DNA of 62,499 bases from Campylobacterota bacterium (GTDB taxonomy: Bacteria; Campylobacterota; Campylobacteria; Campylobacterales; Arcobacteraceae), in NCBI GenBank assembly GCA_003643835.1, contig QMKX01000006.1:1-62499 (forward strand), read 5' to 3'. This document shows, piece by piece, positions 30,721 to 40,224 of the stretch (its first letter is position 1; the number at the start of each line of letters is the position of its first letter). The translations under genes were made by a program, and so were the position numbers. The notes below the pieces were generated by a model. It was not told the origin of the DNA. It saw only the letters and a program-made list of their open reading frames with translations, and ran no database searches.

Positions 30721-32517
30721 CTATTTGATATAATTCAGCTGTTTTAACTTTTCGTATATTTTGCTAACATATGGACCACATGCCCCACCACCGTGTCCTC
30801 CATGTTCTAATAGCATCGTTACTACATATTTTGGATTATCGTATGGCGCATATGTTGTAAGCCAAGCATGTGATCTTTTATAGTATTCTAAGTCTTGTTC
30901 TCTTATTCTTGAGATAACATTTTGTGCTATAGATGTCGTTTGTGCTGTGCCAGTTTTGCCTGCTATTTTGATACTGGTGCTTATGCCTTTGTTTGCGGTG
31001 CCTTTTTTGTGCCAAACTACATCTATCATACCTTGTTGTATAAGCTTCAATTGTTGTTTTGTAGCATTTATATCTATAGTTGTTGTTTTGTTGTTTATGT
31101 TTAATTTTGGTGTAACTAACTTGCCGTAAGCTAAAGATGCAGTGTATCTCGCTATTTGCAAAGGTGTTGCCAACAAATCTCCTTGTCCTATCGAGGTATT
31201 TACCGTTTCCCCTATATACCACTTTTGTTTGTATTTTTTCTTTTTCCAGAGCTTGTTTGGGTTTATACCTACAAACTCTCTTGGCATATCTATACCTGTT
31301 TTTTCTCCAAAACCAAACATAGAGAGATTTTTTGCCATATTATTTATACCAGATTTTAAACTTGCTTCATAAAAAAATACATCACAACTCTCTCGTATAG
31401 CTTTTCTCATTTCTACTTTTTTATGACCACTTGCTTTCCAACACCTGAACTTTCTTTTTCCTACTGTTATGCTACCTTTACATCTTGTTTTGTGATTTTG
31501 TGTGGCAGGGTTATTTAAAAATCCAACACTATGTGCCATCTTTATCACTGAGCCAGGTGGATACAAACCATGTATAACTTTATTTGTAAATGGTTTATCT
31601 GGATTGTATATCATATCGTCCCACTGTTTATGGCTGATACCATTTACAAATATATTTGGGTTGTATTCGGGGTAACTGCCAGCAGATAAGATTTCTCCTG
31701 TTTTTATATCCATCACTACTACTGCTGCGCTTAAACTTGGTTCATCGTTTTTGTTTGTATCTGTATTAAACAACGAACTTATATATTTTTGAAGCTCAAT
31801 ATCTATAGTGACTTGTATATTTTTGCTTTTTGGTTTCGTATCTGATATTGTTTTAACCTCTTTGCCTAAAGCATTTACTATAAATTTTTTCGTTCCTATT
31901 TCACCTTTTAAACTACTATCATAAAATCTCTCTATGCCATTTTTGCCTATTGCTTTAAAATATATGTTTTTTTTATCTCTTTTAATATCTTTTTGACTTA
32001 CTTTTCCTGTATAGCCTATTATGTGTGAAGCAACCTTGTCATATGGATATCGCCTTTTATTTGCTGGAGCTATCTCAAAATATTTGTTTGAATTAAAAAT
32101 AGCATAATGCTTAAAAAACTCTTCATACGATATATAATTTATAACTTTTATAAATTTATGATTGTATATAGAATCATTTTTTTTGTATACTTGTTTAAGT
32201 TTATTTATATCTATATCGGCAAATCTGCTTTTTATCATATCAAAAAGGGAGTTCAACTTTTCTATATCTTGTTTACTATTTTGTAAATGGGGGGCTATAG
32301 ATATTGAAAATCCTAAGTCATTTACAGCTATGTATTTATTATTTCTATCCAATATCACACCTCTGGTTGCTGATGTATATATAGTTTTGGTGCGGTTTTG
32401 TTTTGATATAGCTTTGTATTGATTACTTGAATATACACTTATATAAAAAACTTTATAAACAATAAGCGCAACTACAAACAATATAAATATCAAAACTGTA
32501 TTAAATCTAATCATCAT
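30721..32517 (-). CDS. mrdA: Penicillin-binding protein 2 (MrdA)
   Basis: Transpeptidase for cylindrical wall growth. One N-terminal membrane helix (about 5-25), a dimerisation domain, then the catalytic domain with SVIKMAH (STYK-type nucleophile motif; GSVIKMAHSVG) and KTGTAQT. About 598 residues. The frame opens at 32553, but two ATGs at 32517/32514 overlap the preceding gene's stop and are more likely. The neighbour upstream is an MreD-like protein, fitting a shape-determining pair. Confidence 0.94.
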   Translation of the reverse strand: MMIRFNTVLIFILFVVALIVYKVFYISVYSSNQYKAISKQNRTKTIYTSATRGVILDRNNKYIAVNDLGFSISIAPHLQNSKQDIEKLNSLFDMIKSRFADIDINKLKQVYKKNDSIYNHKFIKVINYISYEEFFKHYAIFNSNKYFEIAPANKRRYPYDKVASHIIGYTGKVSQKDIKRDKKNIYFKAIGKNGIERFYDSSLKGEIGTKKFIVNALGKEVKTISDTKPKSKNIQVTIDIELQKYISSLFNTDTNKNDEPSLSAAVVVMDIKTGEILSAGSYPEYNPNIFVNGISHKQWDDMIYNPDKPFTNKVIHGLYPPGSVIKMAHSVGFLNNPATQNHKTRCKGSITVGKRKFRCWKASGHKKVEMRKAIRESCDVFFYEASLKSGINNMAKNLSMFGFGEKTGIDMPREFVGINPNKLWKKKKYKQKWYIGETVNTSIGQGDLLATPLQIARYTASLAYGKLVTPKLNINNKTTTIDINATKQQLKLIQQGMIDVVWHKKGTANKGISTSIKIAGKTGTAQTTSIAQNVISRIREQDLEYYKRSHAWLTTYAPYDNPKYVVTMLLEHGGHGGGACGPYVSKIYEKLKQLNYIK

Positions 32518-32968
32518 ATTGCCTAATGTCATTTGATTTATAAATTTTCTCAAATGATAATATTACTAAAAAATCAATTACAAAGTTCACCGCTATATTT
32601 TGTAACACTGTTTTATTAATATCAAAATACAGTATCAAAAAGGGTATAAAAAGAGCATAAAATACCAAAAAAGGCACGATAATTGAGTCTTGTTTTATGT
32701 TTATATATTTTTTTATAAATAGCAAGATATATTTATTGATTATATAATACAAAAATGACAAAGAAAAAAGAACAAGCCCAAAGTGTATCTCTATTGTTGC
32801 ATTGAGTATGATACTATAATATATTTTTGCTTGTTTTTCAAAAGTTTTTTTAAATATCAAAAAAGCGAAACCACATAAAAATATAGGAAAATTATGATAC
32901 AAAGATGCGGTATTTACTATATATATAAATACAACATAAAATAAAATTCTTTTATGACTATACTCCAA
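32507..32968 (-). CDS. MreD-like small membrane protein
   Basis: About 153 residues, five or so membrane segments, very hydrophobic, no polar motif. The position just before mrdA suggests an MreD role in the elongasome; this is inference from context. TTG at 32968, five bases after AGGAG and just beyond the mnmE stop, is the better start than the TTG at 32992 inside mnmE. Confidence 0.55.
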   Translation of the reverse strand: MEYSHKRILFYVVFIYIVNTASLYHNFPIFLCGFAFLIFKKTFEKQAKIYYSIILNATIEIHFGLVLFSLSFLYYIINKYILLFIKKYINIKQDSIIVPFLVFYALFIPFLILYFDINKTVLQNIAVNFVIDFLVILSFEKIYKSNDIRQYDD

Positions 32969-32976
32969 AATAACTC

Positions 32977-34311
32977 CTATTTGCCTAGGCAAAATTTGCT
33001 AAACATAACATCAAGCATTTCATCGTATTTGTATAATTTTGTGATTTTAGATATAAAAGAGAGTGCTTGGTTTATCTCAAAACTAAAAAGTTCAAGCTGC
33101 GATGTTTTCAAAAGGTCATCACAAGAGTTGATACTATTAAGACAATCTTGCACTGCTGATATTTGTCTATTTGATACTAAACTCATCTGTGATGTATCGA
33201 AACTATTATTTAAAATTGTCTCAAGTTTTTCAAAAAAAATATTAATATTCTCTTTTGCTATCAAGTTTATATGACTGTCAAGTCTCTTTTTATCAAACAT
33301 ATTTTTCAAATCATTTTTATTTACGATATTTATCACAATTTTATCCAAACTATTTACAAAATCCAAAACTCTCTCATCATCTTTGTCAAACTGTTTTGAG
33401 TTGTCGAACATAGCTACTATTATATCACCTTTTTTTGCTGTTTGCATAGAGATTTCGATGCCTTGTTTTTCTATGTCGTTGTTTGTTTGTCTCAAACCTG
33501 CTGTATCGCTTATATAAACTATATTGTCCCCTATTTTTATAGTTTTTGTTATAGTATCTCTGGTAGTGCCAGCGCTATGACTTACTATGGCAGCTTTATC
33601 ATTTAACAAAGAGTTCAAAAATGAGCTTTTTCCTACATTTGGTTTGCCTATTATTGTTATCGCAAACCCGTGTATCAAGCCATCTTTATACAAACTGTTT
33701 TGGAGAAGTTTTTTCAAACTTATTTGTAGGCTTTTCAATTTTATATTTATTGATTTTAAACTTTTATCGTCTATTAGCTCATCGGCATAATCAATATTTA
33801 CCTCCACAAAAGATAAAATCTCAACAAGCTGTTTTTTTACATCATCGACAAAAGTTGTTAGCTCGCCGTCTATCTGTCTTGATAACATTTTGGCTGCATT
33901 TTTACTTTGTGCTTGTATTATATTTGATACTGCTTCAACCTGACTTAAGTCCATCTTGCCATTTAGATATGCTCTTTTGCTAAACTCTCCAGGAGACGAT
34001 AAAGATATGTTGTATTTTAAAATTGTATCTAAAACCATATTTGCTACAACCAACCCACCATGACACTGAAACTCTACTATATCTTCACCTGTGTAAGAGT
34101 TTGGTTGTTTGAAATATATCACTATTGCTTCGTCAAGCATAGCTCCGCTTTGGTCATATAGTTTGCTCAAAGTTGCATATCTTGCTTTTATGTTAGTTTT
34201 TTTTGTAAGTTTTTTTGCTATACCAAGTGCGTCCTTGCCACTTACTCTTACTATAGCTATAGCACCAATTGCTCTAGGAGTTGATATAGCTACTATTGTA
34301 TCACAGCTCAT
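32977..34311 (-). CDS. mnmE: tRNA modification GTPase MnmE
   Basis: With MnmG adds the carboxymethylaminomethyl group to U34. The N-terminal formyl-THF-binding domain (IVRVSG), G-domain with GKPNVGKSSFLN and DTAGLRQ, and the C-terminal FCLGK with its essential Cys are present. 444 residues. Starts inside the end of the jag gene. Confidence 0.97.
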   Translation of the reverse strand: MSCDTIVAISTPRAIGAIAIVRVSGKDALGIAKKLTKKTNIKARYATLSKLYDQSGAMLDEAIVIYFKQPNSYTGEDIVEFQCHGGLVVANMVLDTILKYNISLSSPGEFSKRAYLNGKMDLSQVEAVSNIIQAQSKNAAKMLSRQIDGELTTFVDDVKKQLVEILSFVEVNIDYADELIDDKSLKSINIKLKSLQISLKKLLQNSLYKDGLIHGFAITIIGKPNVGKSSFLNSLLNDKAAIVSHSAGTTRDTITKTIKIGDNIVYISDTAGLRQTNNDIEKQGIEISMQTAKKGDIIVAMFDNSKQFDKDDERVLDFVNSLDKIVINIVNKNDLKNMFDKKRLDSHINLIAKENINIFFEKLETILNNSFDTSQMSLVSNRQISAVQDCLNSINSCDDLLKTSQLELFSFEINQALSFISKITKLYKYDEMLDVMFSKFCLGK

Positions 34312-35023
34312 CTAACCTATCATCAATCGTAATAGTTTTTCTTCTCATTCTTGTTTCTTTGAGTATAATTCTTTTATCTGGATAAGCGGTTTGTATCAAA
34401 TCTATAGCTATTCGTAAGTATTGGCCGGACATCTCTACGGAAGTTGCTGTGCCAAATTGTTCGATATCTTCCATAAACTTTTCGAGCAGTAGTTTTACTT
34501 TTTGTTTTTTGTTCTCAAGATATTCCAAAACTTCCAATTGAAGCTCTTTGTTGTATCGTCTTTTTATCCAAGAGTGTAACAATACTGACATAGCATCGTA
34601 TCTATAACCTTTTGTGCCTATTAGTATTTTTGCGTCTTCGCCAATTAGCTTGATGTATATGGTATTTTCATTTTTTTTATGTAGTTTGTCTATTTTTATA
34701 TCTAAACAATATACAGACAACAACCCATCAAGTTTTTGATAAATATCCTTTATAACCTCATCGTTTATATTTGTATCTTCAAGCTTGTTTTCGATATCTG
34801 GTGCTGCATTAGTTGTTTTTTTTTCTACAAGTGGTTGTGAAATTTTTGTATCTTTGTTTGGCAATTTTACTTCCACTATCGCCTCTTTTTTCATCAAACC
34901 CAAAATACCTTCCGATGGCGTTTGTATCACTTCAATATCAAGTTGTGCTATAGGGGTATCTATACTTTGTGAAACTTTTCTGTATGCTTCGTCAAGTGTA
35001 TCTGCTTTAAATATATTTTTCAC
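34301..35023 (-). CDS. jag: Jag/KhpB-like RNA-binding protein
   Basis: A 240-residue protein with the N-terminal Jag domain (FKADTLDEAYRKVS, then GLMKKEAIVEVK), a KH-type middle (IGTKGYRYDAMSVLLHSW) and an R3H-type C-terminal tail. Partner of YidC in membrane insertion and regulator of RNA in other bacteria. GTG start with GTGA overlap to the yidC stop. Confidence 0.88.
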   Translation of the reverse strand: MKNIFKADTLDEAYRKVSQSIDTPIAQLDIEVIQTPSEGILGLMKKEAIVEVKLPNKDTKISQPLVEKKTTNAAPDIENKLEDTNINDEVIKDIYQKLDGLLSVYCLDIKIDKLHKKNENTIYIKLIGEDAKILIGTKGYRYDAMSVLLHSWIKRRYNKELQLEVLEYLENKKQKVKLLLEKFMEDIEQFGTATSVEMSGQYLRIAIDLIQTAYPDKRIILKETRMRRKTITIDDRLDEL

Positions 35024-36636
35024 TTTTTGTCCTTGTTTAATTTGTGTGAAAGATGCTCTTCGTGTCTTAAAAGTTTGTTTTTTTCAAAAAGTTTGTTTAT
35101 ATAATATTGCTGACCTATGGTGAAAAGATTGTTTATAAACCAATAAAGTGTAAGTCCAGCAGGAAACCACAAAAAGAAAAATGTAAATATCACAGGCAAA
35201 AACTGAAATAGCTTTTTTTGCATCTCGTCTTGTATTTGATTTGGAGTTATTTTTTGTTGAATATACATAGTCGCACCCATAAGTATAGGCAACACAAACC
35301 AAGGGTCCATCAACGATAAGTCATCTATCCACAATATCCAAGGCGAACCTTTGAGCTCTATAGCATTTAAAAGCACTCTATATATAGCGAAAAATACAGG
35401 AATTTGTAGCAAAATAGGAAAACATCCTCCCATAGGATTAACGCCCTCTTTTTTATAAAACTCCATCATCTTTGCACCACTTTTTTGTTTGTCATCTTTG
35501 TATTTTTCTTGTATTTCTTTGATTTTTGGAGCAAACTCTTTTAACCTATTCATAGATACCATACCTTTATAAGCGAGAGGATAAAGCACAAGCTTTATAA
35601 GTATAGTTACAAGCACGATAGTCCAGCCCCAGTTGCCTATAAATCCAAAAAAATATTTAAGCAACAAAAACATAGGTTTAGCTATAAATGTAAACCACCC
35701 ATACTCTATAACATCTGTCAAAGAGTCATCTAATGCCTTCAGTGTGTTGTATTCTTTTGGTCCCATATATCCACTTAAAAATATCTTGTCTTTGATATGT
35801 ATAAAAATTTGTGGATTATTCTCTTTGTCTGGCATAAGTGATAGTTTTAAACTATCTTTAAAATTATATAAAATTGTAGCATAATATCTGTCAAAAGCAC
35901 TAGCAAACTTCACACCTTCGTATGTTTGTGTGTTGTCTAAATCTTCATCTTCAACTATCGTCAAAGTTTCATCGTTCATCTTCAAAAGAACTCCATGGTC
36001 AGCATACATATCAACTAAAATATCAGGGCGAAATCCAGTTGTGACAAAATAATCTGTAGGAGTTGTTGAGCTTATGTCTATATCATAATGGCCATCAGGA
36101 TAAAAGGTAATCTTTTTGACAATAGTTGTTTTTGACAAAGTTTGTGTGAGTGTCAATATCTTTGAGTTTGTTGTTGCATCTATATCGCTACTTGAAGCAA
36201 CTACATCAACCTTAAATGCCTCTTCATTTATAGATCTATCGCTAAATCTAATCTCAAGTGGTTTTAAGCTATCTATGTTGAACAACTGTATAGCTTTTCC
36301 ATCTTCATCTATGTATTGTGATTGCTTGAGTTTGAGTTTGGCTATACGGCCTAATTTATCTATCTTTATTTCATTATTTTTTGTCTGTATAGTTGATACT
36401 ATATCTTCTTGCTTTATTGTTTGTTCTTTTGGTGCTGTATTTGTAGCACTTTCAATTTTGCTGCTCGTCTGCGGGGCTTTGTTGTTGGTTGTCGTATCTT
36501 GTTTGGTAGATTGTTTGTCGGTTTTATCTGCTATAACTTGTGGCTGAATATAAAAATAATCAAATGCTATAAAAAAAGCAAATGCCAGCACCATAGCTAT
36601 AAGTAGTCGTTTTTGTTTGTCATCTTTGTTTGTCAT
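35020..36636 (-). CDS. yidC: Membrane protein insertase YidC
   Basis: Inserts and folds inner-membrane proteins, alone or with SecYEG. 538 residues with the long N-terminal extracytoplasmic domain of Gram-negative YidC (about 60-320), then five membrane segments. GGCFPILLQIPVFFAIYRVL and NRLKEFAPKIKEIQEKY are signature regions. SD AGGAAC. The start lies inside the end of yidD. Confidence 0.97.
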   Translation of the reverse strand: MTNKDDKQKRLLIAMVLAFAFFIAFDYFYIQPQVIADKTDKQSTKQDTTTNNKAPQTSSKIESATNTAPKEQTIKQEDIVSTIQTKNNEIKIDKLGRIAKLKLKQSQYIDEDGKAIQLFNIDSLKPLEIRFSDRSINEEAFKVDVVASSSDIDATTNSKILTLTQTLSKTTIVKKITFYPDGHYDIDISSTTPTDYFVTTGFRPDILVDMYADHGVLLKMNDETLTIVEDEDLDNTQTYEGVKFASAFDRYYATILYNFKDSLKLSLMPDKENNPQIFIHIKDKIFLSGYMGPKEYNTLKALDDSLTDVIEYGWFTFIAKPMFLLLKYFFGFIGNWGWTIVLVTILIKLVLYPLAYKGMVSMNRLKEFAPKIKEIQEKYKDDKQKSGAKMMEFYKKEGVNPMGGCFPILLQIPVFFAIYRVLLNAIELKGSPWILWIDDLSLMDPWFVLPILMGATMYIQQKITPNQIQDEMQKKLFQFLPVIFTFFFLWFPAGLTLYWFINNLFTIGQQYYINKLFEKNKLLRHEEHLSHKLNKDKK

Positions 36637-36946
36637 TTTTGTTCCTAATTATTATATATTTATCTTTTATTTTAGTTTTGATAAACCAATACTTCACATC
36701 TATTTTGCCATACTTTATATCGCTAAAATCTCTGCGAACTACTGGATAATCAAACCCGCCTTCAAACAATTGGTTGCATCGTAAAATCCTGTATATTGTC
36801 AAAAATAGTGCTTTAAAAGTATTATTACAATTTAATTGATCTATAGCATATGCCGAACAAGTAGGATAAAACCTACAAGAGCCATACGAAAATATAGATA
36901 TAAACTTTCTATAAAACTCTATAAAAAATACAATAATTTTATCTAT
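36620..36946 (-). CDS. yidD: Membrane protein insertion efficiency factor YidD, ATA start
   Basis: The core SYGSCRFYPTCSAYAI and RILRCNQLFEGGFDYP is unmistakably YidD. Upstream the frame continues ([19 protein letters not shown], typical N-terminal helix) until an in-frame TAA, without any ATG, GTG or TTG. The candidate start is ATA at 36946, which overlaps the rnpA stop as ATAG and follows AAAAGG by a suitable distance. ATT at 36937 or 36934 are alternatives. About 108 residues with a long charged tail after the conserved core. The first ordinary start, a TTG, lies after the CxxxC region and would remove the conserved motif. Confidence 0.85.
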   Translation of the reverse strand: MDKIIVFFIEFYRKFISIFSYGSCRFYPTCSAYAIDQLNCNNTFKALFLTIYRILRCNQLFEGGFDYPVVRRDFSDIKYGKIDVKYWFIKTKIKDKYIIIRNKNDKQR

Positions 36947-37272
36947 AAAAACACCTTTTTAAAAACAAAATCAAACTGTTTTTTGAGAGTTTGACTATTG
37001 GTGTCATTTATATTGTGTTTTGCTACAAAAAGATATGAACCAGTTTTTAGATTTTTGTCGTGTCTTAGTATCATAGCTCTCAATCTTCGTTTTGCTTTGT
37101 TTCTTTTTATTGCATTTCCTACTTTTTTTGATGCTACAAAACCAAGCTTAAGACAATCGTGCTTTATATAAAAAAATACAAAGCTATCTGTATGGAACTT
37201 TTTTTTTGTAGCATACAGTTTATTAAACTCTTTTTTACTTTTTATTCTGTGGTTTTTGTTTAGACAGCTAAT
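36943..37272 (-). CDS. rnpA: Ribonuclease P protein component, ATT start likely
   Basis: Protein subunit of RNase P, which matures tRNA 5' ends. The frame contains [20 protein letters not shown], the family signature, between in-frame stops. There is no ATG, GTG or TTG before the conserved N-terminal RIKSKKEF part; ATT at 37272 is the only AUN codon there, nine bases after AAAAGG, and gives 109 residues, the usual length. With this start the gene overlaps rpmH by 13 bases. An internal ATG would leave only about 40 residues. The A9 run inside is coding. Confidence 0.88.
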   Translation of the reverse strand: MSCLNKNHRIKSKKEFNKLYATKKKFHTDSFVFFYIKHDCLKLGFVASKKVGNAIKRNKAKRRLRAMILRHDKNLKTGSYLFVAKHNINDTNSQTLKKQFDFVFKKVFL

Positions 37273-37394
37273 CTCTTTCTGCCTTTTGCTCTTCTTGCGT
37301 TGATAACTCTTTGGCCATTTTTAGTTTTCATACGAATTCTAAAGCCATGTGTCCTTTTCTTTGGTGTGTTGTGTGGCTGAAATGTTCTTTTCAC
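37260..37394 (-). CDS. rpmH: 50S ribosomal protein L34
   Basis: 44-residue protein [20 protein letters not shown] ending KGRKRLAV, the standard L34. GTG start with AAAGGAG upstream and a good TATAAT -10. First gene of the rpmH-rnpA-yidD-yidC-jag-mnmE cluster. Confidence 0.97.
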   Translation of the reverse strand: MKRTFQPHNTPKKRTHGFRIRMKTKNGQRVINARRAKGRKRLAV

Positions 37395-37417
37395 TATGCT
37401 CCTTTAAAATAAAACTC

Positions 37418-37423
37418 ATTATA
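37418..37423 (-). promoter_or_regulatory. -10 box of the rpmH operon
   Basis: TATAAT on the minus strand in the context TTTAGATATAATGAG, about 24 bases before the rpmH GTG. Confidence 0.6.
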
Positions 37424-37500
37424 TCTAAAAAATATAAATTTAAGAACGAAGCTTAACAACTACACAGCTTAACCCTACAAAAACACAGCAAACTATATTA

Positions 37501-37517
37501 AGGTCACCTCTAAAAAC
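37501..37517. repeat. Intergenic motif AGGTCACCTCTAAAAAC
   Basis: The same 17 bases with one change (AGGTCGCCTCTAAAAAC) occur at 438-454, and shorter forms at 30708-30717 (CACCTCTAAA) and 58725-58733 (AGGTCACCT). All are intergenic or at a stop codon, all in the same orientation. Role unknown; AGGTCACCT is itself an inverted repeat. Confidence 0.45.
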
Positions 37518-37555
37518 AAAAAATTGATATTTGTTCTGTATTAAGATTGTTTAGA

Positions 37556-37561
37556 TACAAT
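37556..37561 (+). promoter_or_regulatory. -10 box of valS
   Basis: TACAAT in TTTAGATACAATAC, 18 bases before the TTG start of valS, with AAAAGG between. Confidence 0.5.
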
Positions 37562-37578
37562 ACACAAAAAGGCAAATC

Positions 37579-40224
37579 TTGGACAACAGATATGACGCTA
37601 AAAAGATAGAAGATAACTACTATAAAATATGTGAAAATAGAGGTTATTTTGAACTAAATGGCAACAAAGATATACAAAAAAAAGGTAAATATTTTTCGCT
37701 TATGATGCCTCCACCAAATGTAACAGGAAGCTTACATATAGGGCATGCTCTTACACTTACTGTGCAAGATGTCATAACACGATACAAAAGAATGTCTGGG
37801 TTCAAAACTTTATGGCAACCAGGTATAGACCACGCAGGCATAGCTACACAAAATATAGTTGAAAAACAACTTTTAAGTGAAGGCACCACAAAAGACGAGA
37901 TAGGCCGAGAAGAGTTTCTAAAACGAGCCTACAAACAAAAACAACAAAGCGGCGATAAAATAGTGTATCAAATGAGAAAACTCGGCATAACTCCAGCTTG
38001 GAGTCGTCAGCGATTTACTATGGATAGTGGGCTTTGTGAAGCAGTAAAAACCACATTTGTCAAACTATTTGATGATGGTCTTATCACAAAAAATAACTAT
38101 ATGATAAATTGGTGCACTAAAGATGGGGCACTAAGCGATATTGAAGTAGAGCACGAAGAGGTATCTGGCAACTTTTATTTTATCAAATATGAGCTTACAG
38201 ATGGCGGTTTTTTGACTGTTGCAACAACTCGACCTGAAACATATTTTGGCGATACTGCTTTGATGGTGCATCCACGAGACAAACGATACCAAAAACTAAT
38301 AGGCAAAACAGCAAAGCTTCCACTTATAAACAAACCTATCAAGATAATAGCAGATGATTATGTAGACAAGCAGTTTGGCACTGGTATAGTCAAAGTCACC
38401 CCAGCACATGATCAAAATGACTACGAAGTTGGAATTAGACACAACTTGGAGTTTGTAAAAATATTTGACGAAAAGGGTATATTAAATGAAAATTGTGCCC
38501 AGTTTGCTGGGTTGGAGCGACTTCAAGCGAGAGAAAAAATAGTCCAAACACTTGAACAAAAAGGTCATATAGAAAAAATAGAACCCCACACTCACCAAGT
38601 AGGCAAATGTTATAGATGCAAAAATATAGTAGAGCCATACATATCAAAACAATGGTTTTTAAGTCAAAAAGTAGCTACAAACTCAATAAAAAAGACAAAA
38701 GAACTTAGTCGCACAAGAGCAAAAAATGGCGGTAGCCTTTTTCACCCAAGTAGGTGGATAAACTCATATACAGCATGGATGGACGAACTTCGCCCTTGGT
38801 GTATAAGCCGACAACTTTGGTGGGGGCATAGAATACCTGTGTTTTATTGTGATAATTGTGCTCACACTTTTGCTTCAACACAAGATAACCCAACAAGTTG
38901 TGCTAAATGTTCTTGTAAAAAACTCACTCAAGACAAAGATGTGCTTGACACTTGGTTTTCAAGTGCCTTATGGGCTATGTCGCCACTTGGTTGGCAAAAT
39001 AATGGCAAACTTCAAGAACTGTATCACGAAACAGATATGAAAGAGTTTTATCCAAATTCACTTTTGATAACTGGATTTGATATTATGTTTTTTTGGGTAG
39101 CTCGTATGATGATGATGGGTGAGTATTTTACAAGCAAGCTACCATTTGACGATATATATATGCATGCATTAGTGCGTGATGAGTTTGGTGACAAGATGAG
39201 CAAATCTAAAGGCAATGTGATAGACCCTCTTGATATGATTGAGTTGCACTCTGCTGATGTAGTGCGGTTTACATTGTGTTTCTTATCGGTGCAAGGACGA
39301 GATATAAAACTTGGCAAAAAAAACTTAGAGCAGTTTAGAAATTTTACAAACAAACTATACAATGCTACAAACTATTTGCTTTTAAACTACGATAGTTTTG
39401 AAAATATGGCTGATATAAAGATAAAAACAGCTGTAGGAAGATATATACAAAGTCGTCTAAATCAAACCATAATAGATATTAAAAAACAAATAGACAGCTA
39501 CAAATTCAACGAAGCTGCACTTAGTTTGTATAGTTTTGTATGGACTGAATTTTGTGACTGGACTATAGAGTATAGCAAAGCAGATAAAGAAAGCATAAAA
39601 GAGATTGGAAGTATATTTAAAGAAACTTTGAAGCTAATATCGCCATTTATGCCATTTATCGCAGACAATTTATACCACAAACTAAACAATACAACACTCG
39701 AACATAGCAAATCACTTATGGTGCAAGAGTTCCCGGATGAGAACAACACAACACAAGATAAAGCTATAGAGAAAAGTTTTGATATACTAAAAGATATCAT
39801 CATAAGCATAAGACGAGCAAAAGTGCAAATAGACATGGGAAATAGCTTGGTGCCACAAGTGTATGTGCAAATAAAAGATAAGAACTTTGACATAAAAGAA
39901 ACAAAAAAATATATAGAAAAATTAGCAAAAGTGAAAAATGTAGAGCAAACAAACGACAAGCACAAAGATTGTGTAGTAGATGTAAGCGGTGATATAGTTG
40001 TATATGTGCCCACAAAAGATATAGATATGAGTAACATAAAAATAAAACTACAAAATCAAAAAACAAAATTATCAAAAGAGTTTGACAAGCTTCAAACTAT
40101 GTTAAACAACAAAAAATTTATATCAAATGCTCCACAAAAAGTGCTTGATGAAAACCAAGAAAAATACAATAAATTAAAACAAAATATTGAAAACATAAAC
40201 AAACAAATGGAGAATATAAGATGA
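37579..40224 (+). CDS. valS: Valyl-tRNA synthetase
   Basis: Charges tRNA-Val and edits mischarged threonine. The HIGH motif appears as GSLHIGHALT (near residue 52), and KMSKSKGNVIDP is present near residue 540. An editing domain lies between, and a coiled-coil tail at the C-terminus (QNQKTKLSKEF...). 881 residues, normal. TTG start with AAAAGG upstream; no in-frame ATG nearby. Leads an operon with a lipoprotein gene (ATGA overlap). Confidence 0.97.
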   Translation: MDNRYDAKKIEDNYYKICENRGYFELNGNKDIQKKGKYFSLMMPPPNVTGSLHIGHALTLTVQDVITRYKRMSGFKTLWQPGIDHAGIATQNIVEKQLLSEGTTKDEIGREEFLKRAYKQKQQSGDKIVYQMRKLGITPAWSRQRFTMDSGLCEAVKTTFVKLFDDGLITKNNYMINWCTKDGALSDIEVEHEEVSGNFYFIKYELTDGGFLTVATTRPETYFGDTALMVHPRDKRYQKLIGKTAKLPLINKPIKIIADDYVDKQFGTGIVKVTPAHDQNDYEVGIRHNLEFVKIFDEKGILNENCAQFAGLERLQAREKIVQTLEQKGHIEKIEPHTHQVGKCYRCKNIVEPYISKQWFLSQKVATNSIKKTKELSRTRAKNGGSLFHPSRWINSYTAWMDELRPWCISRQLWWGHRIPVFYCDNCAHTFASTQDNPTSCAKCSCKKLTQDKDVLDTWFSSALWAMSPLGWQNNGKLQELYHETDMKEFYPNSLLITGFDIMFFWVARMMMMGEYFTSKLPFDDIYMHALVRDEFGDKMSKSKGNVIDPLDMIELHSADVVRFTLCFLSVQGRDIKLGKKNLEQFRNFTNKLYNATNYLLLNYDSFENMADIKIKTAVGRYIQSRLNQTIIDIKKQIDSYKFNEAALSLYSFVWTEFCDWTIEYSKADKESIKEIGSIFKETLKLISPFMPFIADNLYHKLNNTTLEHSKSLMVQEFPDENNTTQDKAIEKSFDILKDIIISIRRAKVQIDMGNSLVPQVYVQIKDKNFDIKETKKYIEKLAKVKNVEQTNDKHKDCVVDVSGDIVVYVPTKDIDMSNIKIKLQNQKTKLSKEFDKLQTMLNNKKFISNAPQKVLDENQEKYNKLKQNIENINKQMENIR

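Noticed and set aside
32287-32293. G6 run in mrdA as a contingency tract
   Set aside because: Too short to be unstable and in an essential gene.
36620-36802. Short minus-strand frame of 60 residues taken as a separate gene
   Set aside because: It is the C-terminal part of yidD; the conserved CxxxC core lies upstream in the same frame.
37190-37210. A9 run in rnpA as evidence of a frameshift that hides a normal start
   Set aside because: The frame is intact on both sides of the run and the signature follows in frame; an upstream shift would not supply an ATG in either alternative frame nearby.
39498-40037. Minus-strand 179-residue frame inside valS
   Set aside because: Antisense shadow of the valS C-terminal coiled coil.
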